This document shows, piece by piece, positions 1 to 10,084 of a stretch of 64,000 bases of DNA (position 1 is the first letter of the stretch; the number at the start of each line of letters is the position of its first letter). Origin of the DNA: Microcebus murinus (Eukaryota; Chordata; Mammalia; Primates; Cheirogaleidae); NCBI RefSeq assembly GCF_040939455.1, contig NC_134109.1:68178501-68242500 (forward strand), given 5' to 3'. The notes under the pieces were generated by a model, which did no database searches, had not been told where the DNA came from, and saw only the letters and a list, made by a program, of their open reading frames with translations. Both the position numbers and the translations under genes were made by a program.

Positions 1-1190
1 TTTTAATGACCACAGTTTCTTTCCTTTTCTTTGAAGTGTATTCACAACGTGTGGCCTTTACTGTTTGCAAGAGTTGAAAGATGGGTCTGGGGAAAGGTGA
101 AGAGCCACTGACACCAGTGCAGAAGGATTAGATCACGGTCCTGAATCTTTGCAAGACAACATGGTGGGCTTTATTAAGAGTAACAGCAGTCACCGTTCAT
201 GTGCTTCATTTATAAGAATTGTAGAGTTGGTGGGAACTTCTCCTGAGTCACCTAGTTCAACTGTCCACTTTCCATGACATGGTTAATGACTATTTGTCCA
301 GCCTTTGCTAAAATCAGATTCAACTACACCACAGGGCAGGCAGCCAATATTTTAACTGTGAGAAAACTTTCCTGAGATTTTCCAATTAAATTGGTTCTTT
401 ATTTTTCTTTAAATAATCTTCTCTGTGGGCAGTTGGTCGATATTTTTAAGTTTGGGATTTGGACCATATGGAGTGAAATATTTAGAAATGTTTAGAGCTA
501 TTTTGTCCATTACGAATACAAGATTGAGACTAACCTAAGAGAAAATGTAGCACCATCGGCTTTCCCATTCATAAACACATTCTGCTTGGCACTTCCCTGA
601 CATTCTGTGATGTGAAGGAGGCTGGAGTTTAAACTTCATTTGCACGTTATCCCACACTGTGATAGGAAATTATTTTTCCATGGCCAACTCTTATCCTGCA
701 GATTGCTCTAAAATCAGGTTACAGCTGCTTGCTTTGATTGATTGGTTAGTTCTGCCTTTTAAAAAGTCACGTATGTCTCTTATCAGTGGGAATAAAGCTA
801 AGAAATCAATGCAACACTTCCTTGTGGGTTTCTGAGGGTATTTAACAAGAAGCTGGGCAGAAACAACTCCTATATAAAGGTAAGGCAGAAATAAACTTCT
901 TTACAATTATGAATAAATCTGTCAAATAACCCGAGGAGTTAGATTATCATTAAATGCAATTAAGTTGCTCTGCACAGGACTGAGCACCCACTAAATGCCA
1001 GATTATTCCAGGAACTGCAGGACATAGACGATAAAGAGAACTTAGAAGTCTATACTGAAGGATCCCAAAGAAGAAGCCTGCCCCTCTGTCCATCGTCTCC
1101 CCTACTAGGGAAATCATTTAGTGTGCACACTTACTGTTCCAGCCAAGTGTAAGGGGATAAAAGAAGCAGGAGCTTGGCTTTAGGGAGATG
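1..1190. other. Unique intergenic DNA
   Basis: No gene or intact element is recognised. A short stretch at about 965-1060 (GAGCACCCACTAAATGCCAG) resembles the antisense 3' end of an old L2. Confidence 0.4.
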
Positions 1191-1196
1191 CCATGT

Positions 1197-1385
1197 GTAC
1201 TGCAGGCTCTGGGGCTGGACATTTTAGTGTGGGTCCCAGCTCTGTACTTGCTAGCTTTGTGACCTTGATCACGTTTTTTAATCTCTCTGCATTTGTTTCT
1301 TTGTCTGTAAAATAGTAAAACGATTTTTCTTGCAAGGTTTTTGGGAGGATCAGAGATCATATATGTAAAGCTCCTAAACGATGTG
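1197..1385 (+). repeat. MIR SINE
   Basis: The order of MIR core elements is visible: 'gggtcccagctctgtacttgc', then 'tttgtgaccttgatca', then 'tttgtctgtaaaatag', then the trailing 'aaagctcctaaa'. It is degenerate, as expected for an ancient element. Confidence 0.75.
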
Positions 1386-1861
1386 TAGCTCAGGGTAAGT
1401 CATCAGGTGTGGCAGCGGCTGGGTCTAGGTTTGTTTTTCCCTATCAAGGGCCGCCCTGTCCAGCTGCAGGCATGCCGCCTGGGCACACAACTTTCAATGG
1501 GTCCTAAGTTTGATCTGCTGGAAGGTGACCTTGGAGGATCTACGCCAAGACAAGCTGCTGAGCCCTTTTCTGGTCCCTGGTTCTTTAGCAAGGGCTGCCT
1601 CTTTGCAAGGGGAGGATTCACCAGGCGGAAACTCATGCGGTGCAGACAGAAGCGCTGAGAAGGCGGGTGAGAGGAGGCCAGGGAAGAAAATCCTGGATAA
1701 TGTGTTTAATTTGATCCGTTCCCTGGAGTCATTAAAATGCATCCTCCCCTGGACTCTAAAATTCTTGAGCTGAAATAATCAGTCCAACAGGCTTTTTTGC
1801 TGAAAATAATGGAAGCATATGTTTGTTATGACATGTTCAAAATCGTCAGACCTGTTGAAAT

Positions 1862-1877
1862 ACTGCCCTCTAGTGTT
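1862..1877 (-). promoter_or_regulatory. CTCF-like motif, reverse orientation
   Basis: Read on the minus strand, the bases AACACTAGAGGGCAGT fit the CTCF core CASYAGRKGGCRSY at every position. Binding is a prediction only. Confidence 0.6.
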
Positions 1878-2204
1878 TCGGGAGGGGAAAAGCCTCTTTG
1901 GGAAAAGGCTCCCCCGACCAGCGTCCTACCTGAGACACCTCCAACAGACAGAAAGCCAAATTAATGCAAGGCCGACCCCAAATGACTCATCTAATGTGAG
2001 GGGTTCGGATAAGGGTGCCTGGAGTCAAATTCCCATCACGTGATAGAGAAATACAAGGCGTCCCCAACTGAATTCAGAGGGAATTATTGACCTCCACAGC
2101 ATCTTCTGTAGAAGGAGAAAAAGTACTTTAGAAAATCGAACAATTTCCTCCCTATTTCCCTCCCTCCATGCCCCTCTTCCATTTGCTGGGCAGCTACCAC
2201 AGCA

Positions 2205-2400
2205 CAGCCATCAGAATGTGGGCTCTGTCATCAGGCAGTCTGGGTTCACTGCCTGGCTTCCCAATTTTCCATTTGTGTGAACTTAGGCAAGTGACTAACT
2301 TAACTCACCTGTGCCCCAGCTTTTTAAATTTGTAAAATAGGGATTATGATAGTCTTTATTTCATAGGCATGTTCTAAGTATGCATGAGATCCTTACAGTA
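2205..2400 (+). repeat. MIR SINE
   Basis: MIR-like order: 'tgggttcactgcctggcttcc', 'tgaacttaggcaagtgact', 'ttgtaaaatagggattatgata', 'atgagatcctta'. Family assignment is by eye. Confidence 0.75.
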
Positions 2401-2409
2401 CATTTGGTC

Positions 2410-3465
2410 TTTCGCACTCTCAACACTTGATAATAGAAGTTATTATTAATCGTTGTATCTTTTTCTACGTCTCTGGCTTTGTCCTAGGTCCTAGAGATGT
2501 AGCTGGGGAGGAGAGACATGGTCCCTGCCCTCATGAACATATATCCACAAATCCTGGGCTTCAAGCTATTTGAGATTCTATCCACACTGGAGAGCAAGTA
2601 AGAGTAAAGAGTAAATGTGTAAAAAAAAAAAATTCCAAAAGAAAACAATCCATGATAGTTCAAGAACCCACTAGGAAATATCAGTGCCAATTTTCCCAAA
2701 ACAGAACCAGGATTTCCACAGGTAAGTCTCTGGATGCCTTGGAGAATGCTCCTCCTTTTCTCAACCATTATTCATGAGATAAAACTCTTCTTCTAATTCC
2801 AGGGTTTACCCACATCTCTAGCTAAAGGGTAACACTGGTCTTCAGGAAGGTAGACTATGGAGCTACTTGACTTGAGCCATACTTGTCTTTCTCTGGCTGA
2901 GATTGTATTCCTGTGCCTTACAGAATTACAGTCTCCTGGAGTCCTCTGCTAAAATGCACATGCGCCTGCACATGTTTGTTATTATTCATTCATTATACAT
3001 TATTAGTCATTAACACCAGGTATGAGATTAATTTGTTAAATCCTTCGTAACTTGATGGCTAAAGCCAGGGGAGCTCAGAATGAGTCCATTTTTAAAATAA
3101 CTTTCTAATTTTAAAAATAATAAATGCTCATTGTAGAAAACATAGTGGAGAAAACTTTAAAGAAGAAAATCATCCCCCTCCCCATGAAATATCTTACCTT
3201 AACATTTGATTCTTGTTTCCAGCTATATAGTTATAGATGTGTCTATAATCAATAGGCTAGCTAGAATTGCATGGATTTGAGGTCTGGATAAAATAACACA
3301 AACCCATTTTTCTCCTTGTAGAAGTCCAAAGCCCTCCCCCGAATTTCTGCAGATTGATGAGGAGATTATTTTCTCACAGTCAGCTCTTGGTTCCAGCTCC
3401 TGCCTCCAGAGATGCTATCTCTTCTCATTACCAGGTCTACCCCCTCCTGCAATGTACACACTTGT
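2410..3465. other. Intergenic DNA with a possible old LINE scrap
   Basis: No gene is seen. About 3090-3190 (AATAAATGCTCATTGTAGAAA) resembles the 3' part of an old LINE, similar in type to 13030-13240. The remainder is unrecognised. Confidence 0.35.
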
Positions 3466-3470
3466 GCATG

Positions 3471-3924
3471 TACCGTGTTTCCCCGAAAATAAGACCTACC
3501 CATAAAATAAGCTCTAGCAGGATTTTTAAGCATTTGCACAATATAAGCCCTACCTCAAAAATAAGACCTAGTGATGGGCGTAGCTATGCAGCATTTCTGC
3601 ACAACCCATGCATTTCGTCGCAGAGCAGTAAAGAAGATGAGCAGTCCTTCTCATCTGCCCCATCAGAGCTCTGTTGCTTGACATGAGAGATTGGGGCCAA
3701 TGGTTCCAAAGGAAATAGAGTCGCAAGAAATTCAGGATGGAATTCGGAGTTTGGAGAGTTATGATGATATTCCAGAAGAAGACGACTTAACCATATTTGA
3801 GTAAATGTAGATTATTGTACCATACTTAAAAAAAAATAACACATCCCCTGAAAATAAGTCTTAGGGTGTCTTCTTGAGAAAAAATAAATATAATACCCTG
3901 TCTTATTTTCAGGGAAACACGGTA
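3471..3924 (+). mobile_element. Short non-autonomous Tc1/mariner-superfamily element with pogo-like C-terminal remnant
   Basis: The two ends are inverted repeats of at least 23 bp (start CCGTGTTTCCCCGAAAAT; one mismatch between the arms), and each is bordered by TA, the mark of Tc1/mariner/pogo insertion. Copies of the motif AAAATAAG followed by CTA recur inside both ends. An internal reading frame (3712-3804) ends in the acidic peptide DIPEEDDLTIFE and a stop, which looks like the tail of a transposase. At 454 bp it cannot encode a transposase and must have been moved by one from elsewhere. The pogo/Tigger placement is inferred only from the TA duplication and the acidic tail. Confidence 0.85.
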
Positions 3925-3963
3925 TGAGTGCATGAATGCGTGTATGCGCGCGCACACACACAC
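3925..3963. repeat. Alternating purine-pyrimidine tract
   Basis: TG/CG/CA dinucleotides alternate (GTGTATGCGCGCGCACACAC core), ending in (CA)n directly next to the right end of the DNA transposon. Such tracts can adopt Z-DNA under supercoiling. Confidence 0.6.
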
Positions 3964-4403
3964 CACTCACATTTGTGCCTGCGGTAAGCTGAAGACCAGG
4001 GAGTAGAAGTGTACATTGCAATTTCAAATAAAATACCAGCCAGAGGCCTTCCTGACAACATCCTTTGGCCATCCCCACTGCCAGAGGGTCCCCACTGGCC
4101 ACCATATAGCCTGCTGTGCTCATTCTGGGAATGCCGCCCAGCTCTCCTTCCCTGATCCTGGCCTCATGCAGGGCACTTTAGCCACTTCTTGCTGTTTCTC
4201 AGGCTGCTACCAACTCTCCACTCTGAGGTCTCCCTTTCTAACTCAAATGCTTATATCAAGTTATTGTCTAATGCAAGGATAGTTTGCCACCCGAAAGGGA
4301 TATTACTGTTAGTAGTTAAAATAATGAAATTTCCACCCCTATTCATTTTTTAATATTGTGGATGTTATATGGTTTTGTGTCCTTTTAAAAATAAATGATG
4401 CTG

Positions 4404-4748
4404 GCCGGGCACGGTGGCTCACGCCTGTAATCCTAGCTCTCTGGGAGGCCGAGGCAGGCGGATTGCTCGAGGTCAGGAGTTCGAAACCAGCCTGAGCAAG
4501 AGTGAGACCCCGTCTCTACTATAAATAGAAAGAAATTAATTGGCCAACTAATATATATACAAAAAATTAGCCGGGCATGGTGGCGAATGCCTGTAGTCCC
4601 AGCTACTTGGGAGGCTGAGGCAGGAGGATTGCTTGAGCCAGGAGTTTGAGGTTGCTGTGAACTAGGCTGACGCCATGGCACTCACTCTAGCCTGGGCAAC
4701 AAAGTGAGACTCTGTCTCAAAATAAATAAATAAATAAAATAAATAAAT
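4404..4748 (+). mobile_element. Full-length lemur-type Alu
   Basis: A dimeric 7SL-derived SINE beginning GCCGGGCACGGTGGCTC. The linker carries the lemur AT-rich block with TTGGCCAACTAATATATA, followed by the right monomer and an (AAAT)n tail. It is flanked by the 15-bp duplication AAATAAATGATGCTG (4389-4403 and 4749-4763). An internal RNA polymerase III A/B box layout is expected from the family. Confidence 0.96.
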
Positions 4749-4763
4749 AAATAAATGATGCTG

Positions 4764-5990
4764 TAAACATTTTACCATGTCAATAAAAATTATTCAAAGA
4801 AAGTATATCACATATAATATTTCATCATGAGAATGAGTGAGTGTTCTTGGGGGAAGGGATGGGTCAGGAGCACAAAGTACATGGGAGAGGCAGGCCTTGG
4901 TGGGCACCAGAGGACTGAGGTCAGTTGTTAGGGGATGTGATGTTCCAGTCTCCCGTGGGGAAAGGGGCAACATATTACAAAAAGAGGAGCAGACATAAGA
5001 AATACTCTTGGAATATTCCATAATTTAACTTAGGCTCAGCTCTGTTAATGGATAGGACAAATATTATCCTCAGCATAACTTTTGCTGAGACACTAGAAAT
5101 TTATCACATTCTGAATGTGACTGAAGCAAAAGATGAGTGGAATAATAAATCCAATTTCTTTAGGGTGATAGCGCATCAATCATGATCTATGCTAATGTGC
5201 CACATAGTTCACACAGTTGGAAATAGACACAATTAAGATAGAATTCTGGAAATGGTGATGCTTACCTAGCTTCTTACACATTCTGAGTACTAAAATCTTC
5301 ACATTAGCGGAGACCCTCCTGAGTATGTATTTATATAATAGTATCCAGGGGGGTTCTTTAACTCAGAGCTTTATGAAGATAACAAAAGGATCGGATGGCA
5401 ATGTCTGGGCCCTTGCAAGAAGCTAGGCACATATAAAATTGACAGTGACTTGCAGGGTGTCCTGATGGTCCTTTCTGCCTCGCCCATCAGGACTGCGTGG
5501 GAACCCTCCCTGGCACGGGAAAGGCTTCGCAGTGGCTGACTTTTGTCATGCTTCTCTTGCCCTTGCCTTGGGGCTGGGGATGTGCACTTGCTTCAGGGCC
5601 CTATTAAAATCACAGATATTTCAGAAATGTTTGTTTCGTACTTCCTTTAATGTATTCTTTAAGCAATTTCTATGAAAAGGTCATTTTAAAAAGTTAAAAA
5701 TATGTCTTGATCTGGCACTTAAAAAAAAAAACACTTACTGCATTTCCCATTCCTCTGTATCCTCTCCTGGTTCTGTCCCTGTTCTTCCACTTTGTCTGAA
5801 TTACAAGGGAGACTCTCCGTTGGGGATCTGTTTTATGACTCTCGGCCACCCCTGTTGACTCCAGCGCTGAGGCCCGTCCCTGGATTTCCAAGCCTTTGTC
5901 CTGGCACTTGCTTTCAGACCCCCGTTGCTCCACATCCACAAGCCACAAACCGGTGCTATGCCTTTTCATCCTATTTGGGCTTTCTGTCTC
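4764..5990. other. Unique intergenic DNA
   Basis: No gene or recognisable element. The short open frames here have no domain or repeat of note. Confidence 0.4.
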
Positions 5991-5999
5991 GACATAACA

Positions 6000-6520
6000 G
6001 CCCACTCAAACTTCCTGGCCTAGGACAGCAGCACCGTTGGTTGGTTTGTGAGTGTGCAGCTTGAGCAGGTCTCAGCAGCTGCACTGTCAGCTGGGGCAGC
6101 TTGACTGGAGTCAGAAGATCTACTATCAAGATGACCTTGTTCATGGAGCCAGCAAGTTGGTGCTGGCTGGCAGCTGGGACTTGGGTGGGGCGGCCACTGG
6201 AGGCTTCCGTCCTCCTCCACATGGCCTCTCCGTGTGGCAAGACTGGGACTCTCGTGGCACAGCTGTCTCAGGATAGTTGGACTTCTGACATGGACGCTGG
6301 CTTCACCCAGAGGGCAGAAGTGGAAGCTGTCAGGCTTCTTAAAGTCCCCAAACATCTCTTCCACTACATTTTATTGGTCAAAAGTATCACAAGGTCAGCA
6401 CAGACTCAAAGGAAGGGGCAACAGACTCCCTTCCTTATGGGGCAGGGGTATGTGAGGCAGGAGATGCCCTGTAGCTATCTCTGGAAAGACAATATTCCGT
6501 ACACACCTATCACATTCCCA
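6000..6520. repeat. Ancient interspersed repeat, copy 1
   Basis: It shares an order of phrases with 7045-7620: a 'ggctgg..gctggg' block, 'tctcaggatagttggacttc' / 'tctcaggggagttggacttg', then 'ttctattggtca'-like and 'caaaggaaggggcaacagact' / 'caagggaggggaattagaca'. I recognise the type as an old mammalian repeat but cannot name the family with confidence. The 143-codon open frame over it is not a gene. Confidence 0.55.
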
Positions 6521-7044
6521 TACCAGCCCTAACTTTCAGAACCCAGCACAAAAATGAGAGGCCTTTCTATACCCGGAAGTGATTTTGGACGGCAAGACTT
6601 TTCTCTGGCAGACTTTGTGGAATATGTTGCCTGAGTAATTTGTGAGGGAAAATGGCTGTGAGAGAGTGTGGTTCTTTGTCTCTCTGGGCTGAGTATTCTG
6701 GGTCCATGTTCTTTAGCACCATCTCTCTCCCACGGTTAGCTCTCTCCTTTGCACTGTGGCACCATGCGGGGTGTTTTAAATTCTTCTTTTCAAATAGAAC
6801 CAATTCCTGTTTGTACACTGAACTAAAAATGGATTTTCCATCGAGCTATGCCATGACTCATAACACCATCCAGCGTCCACCTGCAAATAGAAGCTCGCTG
6901 GCCGAGCAGGACTGATGGACCCCACAGGGCTGGCAGAGCCCGGGCCTGTTAAAACCAAGGTGTGCAACTTTTCGCTCAGTGCCAGGGCAGGCAAGTAAGA
7001 TTCACTTAATGAGAAAAACCTGAGGGGTATGTTCATATGTGTAG

Positions 7045-7620
7045 AAGAAGCTAGCTTTCCACTAACTGTTGCTATGTAACAAACTGTGCCCAAACTTAGT
7101 GGCCTAAAACTATTTTTGTATACTTTATTGGTTATGCATGTATGTATGTATGTATTGGTCAGAAATTCAGTCAGACTTGACTGTGCAATTCTTCACCTTC
7201 CCACCCCTCACCCCTGCAGAATCTACTGAGGCCACTCGGTGGGGTTCACCTGGCAGATGGGCTGGTCTGGAGGGGCCAACCAGGGATCACTGACATGTCT
7301 GTCACCTGGGCAGGGATGGCTGGAAAGCTGGGCTCAGTTGGGACTGTCCACTGGGGCACCTACGTGCTGCCTCTCCAGCGTGGCAGTCTCAGGGGAGTTG
7401 GACTTGATGCCCCCACCTTCGCCCCCAGTGAGTGTTCCCAGAGAATGAGACAAAAGCTGTGTGATCTCTTTGCATTTAGCCTTAGAAGTCACATTCTCCT
7501 GTTTACTGGAAAAGCACAGGCCAGTCCAAATTCAAGGGAGGGGAATTAGACACCGTCTAAGGCCACCTGTGGAGGACTTGTGGGACGTATGCACTGTGGC
7601 AGCCGTCTTTGGAACACGAA
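7045..7620. repeat. Ancient interspersed repeat, copy 2
   Basis: It opens with 'tgttgctatgtaacaaactgtg' and 'cttagtggcctaaaac', a frequent opening of one old mammalian repeat type. It then follows the same order as copy 1 in the same orientation. A (TATG)n run (7132-7155) interrupts its left part. Confidence 0.6.
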
Positions 7621-7844
7621 TGTGCTACCTGCCACTGCTGGTATGGACCTTGGCAAGACAGAAGCTGGGTGCAGCCTGCCCTCCATTGCCCTTATGCTTA
7701 CATTCCACCATGGTCCCTGGTGGGCTCCCTTCCCCTGGCCCAGATTCTACCTCACTCTCCCAGCATCTCCTGGTGCTTTCTCCCTCACAGACTTACCTGT
7801 TTTATGTCCTATTTCCTCCTGCCGCCATTAGATGATTAGATGCA

Positions 7845-7965
7845 GCACCTGGTGGTGGAAAGAGCATTGAACTGCAAAGTCATGTCCTGATGCTTCCACT
7901 AACGGGCTGTGTTGTCCCGGCAACTCAACTGTGGCCGTTTCCTCACTTACACGGAGCTGAGGAGG
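7845..7965 (+). repeat. MIR SINE fragment
   Basis: Fragments 'gtggtggaaagagcattgaac' and 'ggcaactcaactgtggccgtttcctca' follow the MIR core order. The rest of the element is missing. Confidence 0.5.
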
Positions 7966-8049
7966 TGGGTTTGGGGGATAGGAAAAATTAGTCTCTAGCA
8001 TTTGCTCTAATCATTTCTGAACTTAAACTGAGTTAAGAAATAAATGGAT

Positions 8050-8330
8050 AGCAGCAGCAGATCACTATTTAGCCCACTAAAAATATTTACTCAGCATCTA
8101 CCTTAAACAATTCTGGGTCACTACAGACAATGAGGGGAAAAGTGCAAGATCAGATCCTTAGTTTTGAGGAATTTGAATGTTTGTTGGCAGACATAAATAG
8201 GTGAAAAGTCAACACAAATATGAAGAATAACTGATCATGATTCACTGCAAATAAGTAATCTAGGAAATGTATTCTGGGTTCTTTCAGTAATGTAATAGTT
8301 CACTGAACGTTAAGGTGGTTTTAGAGGTAA
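8050..8330 (-). repeat. L2-like LINE 3' fragment, antisense
   Basis: 'atttactcagcatctacct', 'cactacagacaatgagggg', 'agatccttagttttgaggaatttgaatg' and 'acataaatagg' follow, loosely, the antisense of an L2 3' end. Confidence 0.45.
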
Positions 8331-8345
8331 GACTCATTTTTAAAT

Positions 8346-8386
8346 GGTTTTGTTTGTTTGTTTGTTTGCTTGTTTGTTTGTTTGTT
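8346..8386 (+). repeat. (TTTG)n microsatellite
   Basis: About ten TTTG units with one GCTTG interruption. An open reading frame across it (8358-8660) merely translates this repeat at its start. Confidence 0.9.
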
Positions 8387-8389
8387 AAA

Positions 8390-10080
8390 GAATGAATTAT
8401 ATGAGGATCCTGGTTACAAAGTCAGGGTCAGAAAAAAATATATTCTGGCTTGTTGGAGGTATAACAACACCATCACATATTGCACCTGCAGCCACACACC
8501 TCCAGGAAAGTCATGTTATGTGCAGATGTCAACAGAGAAAAAACTTTTAGGAAATATTCTTTTCTTCCCCGTCTACCATGAAGTGAGAGTAAATAAAGCT
8601 TGTGTCTTCTGGATAGTATATGGAGACCAGCTGCTTTTGCAGTGCCTGCATTGGTTCTGAGTACCTGCAATAGAGGGAACTGCAGTGTGCAAGCTGGCTG
8701 GAGGTTTGCCCCACCTTCACCCCCCTTACTATCAACCTAATAATTCAAATAGCAACATGTGTCAGTGGAGGGGAACAGTGACAATCTCCAGTCTATTTAT
8801 AGGACTGACTTTGGCATCCTTACATTTAATCTAAGAAGGAACAGCTGGCTAGCCATGTGAACTTGGGTTTTATTCAATGTAAGTGACAGGCAGTGGTATG
8901 ATAAAGATGGCATGACAAAGTGTGAGTGGGTCATCAGGCCTACCACAGTGCTGCACTTAGCAAATGCTCACTGAAGGCTTTGCAATTGTGTGCTGAAGCT
9001 CAGATCCACTTCCTTAGGAAGACCTATGGAGACCAAACTTCAATTGAATAAAATGGGATAAGAGAAAATAAAACCTAAGCCAAGTCTAAAGGGTCAAACT
9101 ATTAAGGAGAAGGAACTAGTGCCACCATCCAAAGTTTGGTCCAACTGGAGAAAAGCCAATGTCTTCAGGTTGCTCTGACCACCCCAATTCCTGGCCATCT
9201 GCACCCACTGACGGCTCAAGCTGCGCTGGGTCCCCGCTTGGCAACAATGGATGTTTGTGAGGTCTAAGACAAGGCAGTGCCACAGAGAGATCTTGGTACT
9301 CCTACCAGGACCAAGTCACATAGGAGGGGACGAGATACCACAAAGAGGGCATAAAGCCTCGCTTTGAAATTACCCAGCTGTGAGGCCAAGGCAGCACATT
9401 CCAGAACATCCCAAGTTCCCTTGTTGGGCCTCATTTTCCTCACCTCCAACAGTGGAGTTAGAGGTAAAAGAAGAGGGAGATGTTGAATTAGATGACCTCT
9501 AAAACCCTTCAGCTTTATACATTATTTAAGAAAATTAAGTGGAATATTCAGGTTTCCAAATTTTTCAGTTATACTTTGGCCTGAATGCAGAGTTCAGACA
9601 AATCATGTTTCTCCATTTGAAATAAAGAACGTATATATGTCGTATTGTTTATGGACAAGTGCCTGTTTGAGAAATATGCTTTTATCATCTTTTTTAAAAA
9701 TAAAGATTAAATAAGTTGACTAAAGTTCATAACAAGATCAGGCAAAAGAATTCAGATCTGATTCCAAACTCAATGCTCTTTCTAATCCTATTTATATGAT
9801 TTCCATAATCAAATTGAACAATATTAAAAGGACTCATAAAATTGAATTCAAGAAGGTAAAGTATTAAGGAGTGCACAAAGTATCTAATGCTTTCCAATCT
9901 CCTATCTTAATTTTACTGCACCTAAATGTTACTACAACCTAAGTCAGATGGAGGAACATCCACCTCACTGCCACAACCTAGAATATAGGGGCAGGTGTGT
10001 AGAATTTATGAGGATCAGGTGAAGAGGTAGGATGTGGACAGGTAGAGAGGAGACCCTTACAAAGTCTTAGGCCCCTTGAG
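8390..10080. other. Intergenic DNA, no gene seen
   Basis: Unrecognised except for a weak MIR-like phrase at about 9425-9520 ('cctcattttcctcacctccaac', 'gatgacctctaaaaccc'). Confidence 0.4.
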
Positions 10081-10084
10081 GTTT

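Noticed and set aside
6101..6532. 143-codon plus-strand frame
   Set aside because: It falls within an old interspersed repeat also found at 7045-7620.
8346..8386. Valine/cysteine-rich peptide from the (TTTG)n run
   Set aside because: A pure microsatellite translation.
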